Shown one piece after another: positions 9,323 through 17,400 of a stretch of DNA of 64,000 nt; the stretch's first letter is position 1; every line of letters begins with the position of its first letter. The notes beneath the pieces are model-generated. The model was not told the origin of the DNA and made no database searches. It saw only the letters and a list, made by a program, of their open reading frames with translations. This DNA comes from Clostridia bacterium. Its GTDB lineage: Bacteria > Bacillota > Clostridia > UBA1381. Both the position numbers and the translations under genes were made by a program. The DNA is taken from the NCBI GenBank assembly GCA_026418715.1, contig JAOAAV010000062.1:1-64000 (forward strand), written 5' to 3'.

Positions 9323-9609
9323 CTTGACCTCCATACTAAAATTGATAATAAACAATCCCCTGTAATTATACTATCAACACTGTAAAATAGCAATATTTAA
9401 AAATGCTGATTTCATACCAAAAATGCAGGCTTGCGAATGTATGTGATTATGTGAATAATATTTCTAATTAAGGGGGGATTTATATGTAAAAACCTGTATT
9501 CAAGATACCTTTATAGCTGCAAAAAACAAGAAAGATGTAGCACAATATCGTTAATAAAATAACACTTTGGAAAATAATGCACAATTCATTAAAATTAATA
9601 AATAAACAC

Positions 9610-9638
9610 TTGACACTATGCATTCTTTGTAATAAAAT
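9610..9638 (+). promoter_or_regulatory. Promoter candidate for hup: TTGACA-N17-TAAAAT
   Basis: TTGACA 9610-9615, TAAAAT 9633-9638. Confidence 0.6.
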
Positions 9639-9727
9639 AAACAACTGAAATGAGGAAATTTTTCTTTAGTACTGGAAGGTCTTTACAACAGACGAAATAA
9701 AAAACTATCTTTAAGGAGGATTTTAAA

Positions 9728-10003
9728 ATGAACAAAACGGAATTAATTGCTGCTCTTGCAGAAAATGCGGAAATGTCAAAGAAAGACGCGGAAAAGGCGC
9801 TCAATGCTGTTGTGTCTACCATTACTACCGCATTGTCCGAGGGAGAAAAAGTGCAACTAGTAGGATTTGGCACTTTTGAGGTAAGAGAAAGAGGAGCAAG
9901 AAAAGGTAAAAACCCGCGTTCAGGTGAAGAGATTGACATTCCGGCTTCGAAGGTTCCTGCGTTTAAGGTAGGAAAGGCACTTAAGGATGCAGTAAATAAA
10001 TAA
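9728..10003 (+). CDS. hup: HU family DNA-binding protein
   Basis: [91 protein letters not shown]. Confidence 0.98.
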   Translation: MNKTELIAALAENAEMSKKDAEKALNAVVSTITTALSEGEKVQLVGFGTFEVRERGARKGKNPRSGEEIDIPASKVPAFKVGKALKDAVNK

Positions 10004-10010
10004 ATGATAT

Positions 10011-10039
10011 AAAAATCAGGCTGCAGGCCTGATTTTTTT
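10011..10039 (+). terminator. Intrinsic terminator between hup and rqcP
   Basis: AAAAATCAGGC-tgcag-GCCTGATTTTTTTG. Confidence 0.88.
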
Positions 10040-10058
10040 GCTTATTTCGGAGGACAGC

Positions 10059-10301
10059 ATGAGAATAGATAAATATCTAAAGGTATCACGCATTATTAAA
10101 AGACGTACAATTGCCAATGAGGCGTGCGATCAGGGAAGAATTCTTGCAAACGGAAAAGTTGTAAAGGCATCTTATGATGTGAAGGAAAATGATATCTTGG
10201 AAATCAAAATGGGAGAGAAGGTTATTAAAATTCAAGTTTTGTCAATAGCCGAGCATGTAATGAAAAATGACGCTTCATCTCTTTACAAGGTAATAAATTA
10301 A
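10059..10301 (+). CDS. rqcP: S4-domain RNA-binding protein RqcP (YabO family)
   Basis: MRIDKYLKVSRIIKRRTIANEACDQGRILANGKVVKASYDVKENDILEI; S4 fold and conserved hup-yabO-yabP neighbourhood. Confidence 0.92.
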   Translation: MRIDKYLKVSRIIKRRTIANEACDQGRILANGKVVKASYDVKENDILEIKMGEKVIKIQVLSIAEHVMKNDASSLYKVIN

Positions 10302-10344
10302 TTTTGTTCGTTATTTCTCAAAAATTAGATAGCATAAAAGCTCT

Positions 10345-10395
10345 TCTCAGGCAATATATATATCTTGTATATCAATATTGCCGAGAGGGGTTTTT
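10345..10395 (+). terminator. Terminator-like hairpin between rqcP and yabP; 3' arm overlaps yabP SD
   Basis: TCTC(A)GGCAATAT ... ATATTGCCGAGA GGGG TTTTTATT. Confidence 0.75.
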
Positions 10396-10398
10396 ATT

Positions 10399-10707
10399 AT
10401 GCCTTTAGAAGAAAGACGAATACAAATAAAGCAGCCGATTACCCAGATTTCACATTCTCTAAGCATGGAGAACCGTGAAAAGCTTTCCATAACAGGTGTG
10501 GAGGATGTGGCAAATTTTACGGAAGAGGTCGTTGTACTGATAAGCAACATGGGTGTTTTGACTATAAAAGGAAACGGGCTTCACATAAATAAGCTAAATG
10601 TGGAAAGCGGAGAAATCATAATTGAAGGAAACATTAATGTATGTGAATATTCAGATCGAGATATCGGGAAAAGGGGTGCAGGCTTTTTCAGCAAGTTATT
10701 CAAGTAG
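10399..10707 (+). CDS. yabP: Sporulation protein YabP
   Basis: SMENREKLSITGVEDVANFTEEVVVLISNMGVLTIKGNGLHINKLNVESGEIIIEG; YabP/YqfC family, syntenic position. Confidence 0.92.
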   Translation: MPLEERRIQIKQPITQISHSLSMENREKLSITGVEDVANFTEEVVVLISNMGVLTIKGNGLHINKLNVESGEIIIEGNINVCEYSDRDIGKRGAGFFSKLFK

Positions 10708-10783
10708 AATGAAAAGAGTACACGATAACTTTTGATAAAAGCAAAATCTGTTGTCAAATAATTTTGATGTTTGCGGGATAAAA

Positions 10784-10811
10784 CCGGTTTTTTGTAAAAA
10801 CCGGCTTTTTT
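10784..10811 (+). terminator. Intrinsic terminator between yabP and yabQ
   Basis: CCGGTTTTT-tgt-AAAAACCGG-CTTTTTT. Confidence 0.75.
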
Positions 10812-10854
10812 ATAATCGGTATTTTGGTAAGCTGCTTGAGAAGAGGTGTTTATT

Positions 10855-11637
10855 TTGGGGATTTCGATAGAAAACGAGACTTATATTTTTCTTGCGATGG
10901 TTTTGCTGGGGGCAGCGTCCGGACTTTTATTTGATTTGTTTAGGGTTCTTCGGCGTTTGGTAAGTCTAAGAGCAGGGGCAGTTGCCATAACTGATTTTAT
11001 ATTTTGGATTATGACTGCCATTTTAATATTCGGGGGAATTGTTTATATTAACAGCGGTCAACTCAGGTGGTATGAGTTTATAGGACTTTTCATAGGCATT
11101 TTAATGTACTTTTTGATATTAAGTGAAAAAGTAATATGGGTGCTCATAAAAGTCATAGAATTTTTGTCTTATATTTTCAAAATTATCTTGACACCGCTTT
11201 GTTTTTTGTATAAAATTTTGAGAGAATCATTACTGTTTGTTTTTCAGAAAGTAATAAGAGGCTTTGCCTATTTAAAAAAGCTTATATTGATGCCGATGAA
11301 GCGTATTTGGGACATAGCCGTAAAAGGGGAGAGAGGTTCCGTGAAAAAACATAGAAAAAAAAGCGGAAGGAAGATATCTCTGTGGGGTGTCGGGGTTTTT
11401 GTGCTGATATCCTTTATGTTGGTAAAAACATTTTTGGAACAACCTAAGATTGCTGAAAATAAGAGAAAAATTGAACAGTTGAATGCACAAATTGAATATG
11501 AAAAAAAACGTGCCGGTGAAGTTGATGCCATGAAGTATAAAGTAAATACCGACGAATATATAGAAAAAGTGGCCAGAGACAAGCTGGGGCTTATTAGGGA
11601 GAATGAGAAGGTTTTCATTGATGTCTCCGGTCAGTAA
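10855..11637 (+). CDS. YabQ (spore cortex protein) - DivIC/FtsB (septum formation initiator) fusion ORF; probable TTG start at 10855, ORF open from GTG 10846
   Basis: N-terminal multi-TM region LAMVLLGAASGLLFDLFRVLRRL (YabQ). In-frame C-terminal KKHRKKSGRKISLWGVGVFVLISFMLVKTF...KRKIEQLNAQIEYEKKRAGEVD...YIEKVARDKLGLIRENEKVF (DivIC). No stop between them. Confidence 0.85.
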   Translation: MGISIENETYIFLAMVLLGAASGLLFDLFRVLRRLVSLRAGAVAITDFIFWIMTAILIFGGIVYINSGQLRWYEFIGLFIGILMYFLILSEKVIWVLIKVIEFLSYIFKIILTPLCFLYKILRESLLFVFQKVIRGFAYLKKLILMPMKRIWDIAVKGERGSVKKHRKKSGRKISLWGVGVFVLISFMLVKTFLEQPKIAENKRKIEQLNAQIEYEKKRAGEVDAMKYKVNTDEYIEKVARDKLGLIRENEKVFIDVSGQ

Positions 11638-11688
11638 AATATTTTAATATTATGCCATATAATTTCGTTAAGGAGGAAACGGTTCTGT

Positions 11689-12114
11689 ATGTCTTTTGAG
11701 GTCGGCATTATTTTAGAGGGCAAAGTAGTCAGCATTATGCCATTTGGAGCATTTGTTTCTTTGCCTGAGGGGAAGACGGGTCTCGTTCATATATCTGAGA
11801 TTGCTTCTGATTATGTTAAAGACGTAAATGAGCATTTAAAGCAAGGAGATTCGGTCAGGGTCAAGGTTATTAAAGTGGATGATAAGGGTAAAATCAGTCT
11901 TTCTATCAAAAAAGCAATTGAGGAGAGAAAACGGGAATCGAAGCCGATTCGTCCCATAGAAATTGATTGGAGCAGAAGCAGTGATGCGTCCCTTTCGTTT
12001 GAGGACAAGTTGAATAAGTTCAAAATGGACAGCGATGAAAGAATGCAATCCTTAAAAAGGAGCGTTGATTCCAAGCGTTCGGGTGGGTATCGCAGAGGAG
12101 GCGGCTCATATTAA
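11689..12114 (+). CDS. yabR: S1 RNA-binding domain protein YabR
   Basis: VGIILEGKVVSIMPFGAFVSLPEGKTGLVHISEIASDYVKDVNEHLKQGDSVRVKVIKVDDKGKISLSIKKA. Confidence 0.93.
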   Translation: MSFEVGIILEGKVVSIMPFGAFVSLPEGKTGLVHISEIASDYVKDVNEHLKQGDSVRVKVIKVDDKGKISLSIKKAIEERKRESKPIRPIEIDWSRSSDASLSFEDKLNKFKMDSDERMQSLKRSVDSKRSGGYRRGGGSY

Positions 12115-12122
12115 GATTTATT

Positions 12123-12156
12123 GAGAGATCGGGATTACTGGTCTCTCTTTGTTTTA
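12123..12156 (+). terminator. Intrinsic terminator after yabR
   Basis: GAGAGATC-gggattact-GGTCTCTCTTTGTTTT. Confidence 0.75.
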
Positions 12157-12186
12157 TATATTAAGTTTATAAGAAGGGAGAATATT

Positions 12187-12957
12187 ATGGCTTTTATAGA
12201 GTGCAGCTTTTATTCAAATGTTTTGGATATGGAGTCAAGCGCAAACGTGATTTTGCCTCTTGGCATGAAAAACTGCGACTATCGTACATATAAAAAAGAT
12301 ATCCCCGTACTGTACCTGCTTCACGGGCTTACAGAGGATCATACGGTATGGATGCGCAAATCCTCCGTGGAACGTTATGTTTCGGACATGAATTTGGCGG
12401 TGATTATGCCGAATGTTCACCGCAGCTTTTATACGGATACGTGTTCGGGACTTAAATACTTTACATTTGTGAGCGAGGAACTACCAGAGCTTATGAGCAA
12501 TATGTTCGGATTGTCAAAGAAAAAAGAGGATAATTTTGTGGCGGGCTTATCCATGGGCGGATACGGAGCCTTTAAAATAGCACTTTCCAAGCCGTATCGT
12601 TTTTTTGGAGCGGCAAGCCTCTCAGGGGCAGTGGATATCACAAGAGTTGCTGCCGATACTGAACGTATGGCGGAGGTTCAGTCCGTATTTGGGGACAGAC
12701 TAGATGAAAAAAACGATTTGTATTATCTGGCAAAAACAGCCAAGCAGCTTCCACATATGTATCAGTGCTGCGGCAGGGATGACTTTCTGTATGAGGATAA
12801 CACAAAGTATCGTGATTTTATACGGAAAATAAATCCCAACTATACATATCGTGAGGGAGAAGGGAGTCATAATTGGGAGTTTTGGGACGAGTACATAAGA
12901 TATGTGCTTGAATGGATGAAAGACTTGAATAAAAAAATCGTACGAGGAGAATATTGA
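12187..12957 (+). CDS. Alpha/beta-hydrolase esterase (esterase D / tributyrin esterase-like)
   Basis: PVLYLLHGLTEDHTVWMRKSSVERY...VAGLSMGGYGAFKIALSKPYRF...GSHNWEFWDEYI; GLSMGG nucleophile elbow. Confidence 0.9.
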   Translation: MAFIECSFYSNVLDMESSANVILPLGMKNCDYRTYKKDIPVLYLLHGLTEDHTVWMRKSSVERYVSDMNLAVIMPNVHRSFYTDTCSGLKYFTFVSEELPELMSNMFGLSKKKEDNFVAGLSMGGYGAFKIALSKPYRFFGAASLSGAVDITRVAADTERMAEVQSVFGDRLDEKNDLYYLAKTAKQLPHMYQCCGRDDFLYEDNTKYRDFIRKINPNYTYREGEGSHNWEFWDEYIRYVLEWMKDLNKKIVRGEY

Positions 12958-14399
12958 TGCAAATAAAAGAAAATTTTACGTTGCTAACCGACTTTTATGA
13001 GTTTACGATGGCAAACGGCTTCTTTGTAGAAGGATACAAGGACAAAATAGTATATTTTGATATGTTTTTCAGGAAGGTACCTGACAGCGGCGGATTTGCA
13101 ATTATGGCAGGGGTGCAGCAGTTGATAGAGTATATTGAGGGCTTGAGTTTTTCCGATGAGGATATTGAATACTTGCGAGGCAAGAAAATATTTGATGAAA
13201 AGTTTTTAGCCTATTTGAAGGATTTTAAGTTTTCCTGCGATGTATGGGCAATTCCCGAGGGAACGCCTATCTTTCCGGGAGAACCTGTTTTGACGGTGCG
13301 TGGTCCTGCAGTACAGGCACAATTCGTTGAAACTATGGTGCTTTTGACTATAAACTATCAAAGCCTCATTGCCACGAAGGCAAATCGAATCGTAAGAGCT
13401 GCCGATGGGCGCGGGGTTATGGAATTCGGCTCAAGACGGGCGCAGGGGTACAACGCCGCAGTTTTAGGGGCAAGAGCGGCATATATCGGTGGATGTGTCG
13501 GCACGGCATGTACCATTGCCGAGAGAGATTTTGGCGTCCCCGCACTCGGTACAATGGCGCACAGCTGGGTGCAGCTTTTTGAAAGCGAATATGAGGCATT
13601 TGCGGCATATGCAAGAACTTATCCCGATCAGTGTACACTTTTGATTGATACGTATAATGTGCTAAAATCCGGTCTGCCAAACGCAATTAGGGTTTTCAAT
13701 GAAGTTTTATTGCCAATGGGATATAGACCAAAGGGAGTCAGAATAGACAGCGGTGATATAACATATTTATCTAAAAAATGCAGAAAAGTTCTTGATGAAG
13801 CAGGGTTTCCGGATTGTAAAATCGTAGCATCAAATTCTCTTGATGAATACATTATCAGAGATACCTTGATTCAAGGCGCGCAAATAGATCTTTTCGGTGT
13901 TGGGGAGAGGTTGATTACATCCAAGTCCGACCCTATATTCGGAGGGGTATATAAGCTTGTGGCGGTTGAAAATGACAATGGAGAGTTGATTCCCAAAATT
14001 AAAGTAAGCGAAAATGTAGCCAAAATTACAACTCCGGGCTTCAAGCAGGTTTACAGATTGTATTCAAGGGAAACCAGTGCAGCAATCGCCGATGTTATTA
14101 CTTTGCATGATGAAATAATAGATGACTCCTGCCCGTATGAGATTTTTGACCCCGAATATACATGGAAAAGGAAAATTGTTACAGATTTTTATGCAAGACC
14201 GCTTTTGAAAAAAATTTTCAGCAAAGGAAAATGCATTTATGAAAGCCCCGATATACATATTTTGCGCGAGTATTGCAAAATGGAAACGGATGGACTGTGG
14301 GAAGAGGTTAAGCGTTTTGAAAACCCGCATAAATACTATGTGGACTTGTCTGAAAAGCTGTGGAATATCCGTGCTGAGCTTTTGCGTCAATATCAGTGA
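12957..14399 (+). CDS. pncB: Nicotinate phosphoribosyltransferase
   Basis: LLTDFYEFTMANGFF...EFGSRRAQGYNAAVLGARAAYIGGCVGTACTIAE...GTMAHSWVQLF...VRIDSGDITYLSKKCRKVLDEAGF. Confidence 0.96.
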   Translation: MQIKENFTLLTDFYEFTMANGFFVEGYKDKIVYFDMFFRKVPDSGGFAIMAGVQQLIEYIEGLSFSDEDIEYLRGKKIFDEKFLAYLKDFKFSCDVWAIPEGTPIFPGEPVLTVRGPAVQAQFVETMVLLTINYQSLIATKANRIVRAADGRGVMEFGSRRAQGYNAAVLGARAAYIGGCVGTACTIAERDFGVPALGTMAHSWVQLFESEYEAFAAYARTYPDQCTLLIDTYNVLKSGLPNAIRVFNEVLLPMGYRPKGVRIDSGDITYLSKKCRKVLDEAGFPDCKIVASNSLDEYIIRDTLIQGAQIDLFGVGERLITSKSDPIFGGVYKLVAVENDNGELIPKIKVSENVAKITTPGFKQVYRLYSRETSAAIADVITLHDEIIDDSCPYEIFDPEYTWKRKIVTDFYARPLLKKIFSKGKCIYESPDIHILREYCKMETDGLWEEVKRFENPHKYYVDLSEKLWNIRAELLRQYQ

Positions 14400-14406
14400 T
14401 AAGTAT

Positions 14407-14446
14407 AACAAAAAGAATGGGTATGCTTATACCCATTCTTTTTGTT
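14407..14446. terminator. Bidirectional terminator, 18-bp perfect stem, between convergent pncB and PL11 gene
   Basis: AACAAAAAGAATGGGTAT-gctt-ATACCCATTCTTTTTGTT. Confidence 0.95.
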
Positions 14447-14453
14447 GTCTGAC

Positions 14454-17400
14454 CTATTGTTTTGTTATAACAGTCATTACGGGAAGCATATTGTCGGTGC
14501 TGTCCCACATCATAATTTTAACTTTTGAAGCGCCTTCAAAAGCTGGAAGTGTCAAAGTTTCCGACGTTTTACCGCCGTATATGTTCTTGCTTTTTTCTTC
14601 AACGGCGACAAGCTGCCCTGCCGCATTATAATAAGCATAAAACAGTTTAACCGTCTTATACAGAGAGCTGTCGTAATCGCTGCAAATTATAGCTTTGTCA
14701 GAATCTGAGTACAGCACTGTTGTTTTTGGACGCTTTAAAACCACCGTAACTGATTGATTTTGTGTGCTTATGTTTTCACATAATACGCTTTCCCCGTAGC
14801 TGTCGCTTTTTACGGCGAACGTATTGCCGCCGTAATAGCAGGTGACTGCGGCAGTGCCGCTTTCTCCCGTAACCGCATCGGAAAGTCCGCCTGATACTGT
14901 TGCTCCTGAAATTGGGTTTCCGTCTTTATCAATTACATTTATATATGCGGTCATATATACATTATCCGTTGAAAAAAGCTTCATATTGTCCAATCTCAAA
15001 GCACATGACGCAGTGCTTGTGAAAGTCATTTTTGCAATTTTGGCAGCGCTTGACGTATATGTTGCGCAGGTTACAGCTCCTGTTGTCATATCTTCAATGT
15101 ATTCCGTAAAGCTTCCGTTTGTATATTCAAGCTTGTAGTGATACCATGCACCCTTTGACAGAGTTTTGCTTGTGGGAGTAAAAGACGCAATAGTTGTCGT
15201 TCCGTCACCGATTGTTACTGTCATATCGTAATCTGATGCCTCGAAATACATATCCGTTTCAAAAATACATACTGAAACGCTCGCCAAAGCAGGAGCATTA
15301 TTTATCGTAAGGTATGCATTTCTGTTGCTGCTGGAAAAGCGGCCTGCTTTTGCAAGAAGATATGTGTTTCCGCTTGACGAAGCTGTTGCAAACCCCGAAT
15401 ATCCGTCTCCGCCGCTGCTCCTTGCACCTACTCCGTATGTTACATTGCCTATGGTCTGAGTTTGCTCTGTTGTTCCTTGTACAAACGACAATGATGAGTA
15501 CCCCGTTTCACTGAAGGTCAAATCAATGTATTTTGTCGTATTGTCGCAAGATGAAACTGTAATATTCTTTGTTCCCGAAATGCTTCCGCTTGATGCTTTG
15601 AGAACCAATGTCCCGTTAAAACCTTTCTTTATTGTTCCGTACACAATGTCGTCCACGCTTGTTATGCTCGCATCCCCACTCACTAGCGACCATGTTATGC
15701 TGGAATTGTATATTTTTACTCCGTTTTGATCGTATACTTCAGCTTTTTGGTTCGGCAGGGACACAGCTTTCCATATGTTTCCCGAAACTGTGCTTTCGCC
15801 GTAAATAGAAACGGATGTAGGGGTTTGTGTGTAGTCTCCGGCAATTACAGTAACAACGCACTGAGCACTCAAATCTCCTGTTTTTGCCACAATTACCGCA
15901 CTGCCCGTCGATTTTGCACAAATCACACCGTTTTTGTCAACATCCGCAACTTCAGGATTGCTTGACGCCCATGAAACGGTTTGGCTCGCTGTTTTAGGCA
16001 GAACAGTCTGTTTTAATGTCTCGTAATCTCCCACACGTAGCTTGACGCTGTCTCTATCTAAGCATACGCTTGTTGCGTTTATAGTTGCTTTCTCCAAAAC
16101 TACGCTCACGGTATTAAATTCATTTCTTGCCGATACGTTAATTTCCTGGGCCGTGTATCCATCCAAACTCACAACTGCCGCATATCTTCCGCTTGCGACG
16201 GTAAAGCTTGCCATACCGTTTGAATTTGTGTAAGCGGTTTGACCGCCTATAACAATTTTAGCGCCTTCCAATTTATATCCGCTTGAATTAGCAACTATAA
16301 ATTGAACAGTATTATTGGTTACGGATTCCATTGTTAAATTGTCAATATAGCAGCAAGTTGATGCCGAACCGCCGTAATTTTGTCTTAGATTTATTTTTGA
16401 TACTCCATATGTTCCTGGGCTTGCGGATAAAGAAACCTCAGCACTGAATACGGAGCCGTCGGCGTTATAAACAGTCCTCGAATATTTGCCGCCGCTGTAT
16501 TTTAGTTTGTATGTGTACCAGGTATCGCTTGATAATCCAAGACTTGATTGTGAAATGGCTTCAATTGTAGATGAATTGTCTGCCACATCAATGTAAGGGG
16601 TTCCGCTGTTTGATGGAAAGAATAAATCCATATAAAATGATGCTTCGCCGACATCGGCAAGAACGGTGGGATTGTTTATTGTAATATAGGTTCTTTGGGT
16701 ACTTGTTGTTACGGCGGGAACCACTTTTAAATATGTGTTCGCATTGCTTTGTTTTATGAAAAAGCCGTAAGAACTGCCAGTGCTTGCATAGGGACCACCT
16801 GCCGCTACGGTTGTATAAGTGACATAGCTGTCGGCAAGACTTGCCGATTTTGCTTGTGTAAGCATAGCCGCATCAACATAACCTTTATAGAAATCCCCCT
16901 CAAACGATACGGTCTGCACATCCTTTTCTGTAATAAGTTCATAAGATATACCATTTGCAACTGCATACTCATGTGCGGTTGAACCTTCATAGCAAACCAA
17001 TGTTATTGATTTATCGAATACATTTTTGCCAAATGTTAAGCTGTCCTGGTAAATATACATCTTTGTTATATTGGTATTCAGCATAGAACTGTCGGCAAAA
17101 CCTGTTACAGTAACAGAGCCTATTGTTTTGGGCAGGATAACTTCAGTTTGGGATGTATTGTTGTAGCTTGTGATCAGACCGCTTGCATTCACCGAAAAAC
17201 CTGACACAACATTTACGGTAAATGTTGTGGATAGATTTTTATAGGTAATGGTTATTGTTTGCTCTCCCGTAGCATATGCGTCATACCCGCTTGCCGAATA
17301 GCTTGATATTTGTGTCGTCAAGCCGTTTTCATAGGATACCGAAACTACAAGTCCTGTCAAGTCCAAGTCTTCACCCACATTATACGTGGTTTTAGAAGGC

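Noticed and set aside
7880-9727. Possible TPP or purine riboswitch near purF/thiE/hup
   Set aside because: No CTGAGA...GACC THI-box signature or purine-aptamer core recognised by eye; a covariance-model scan would be decisive.
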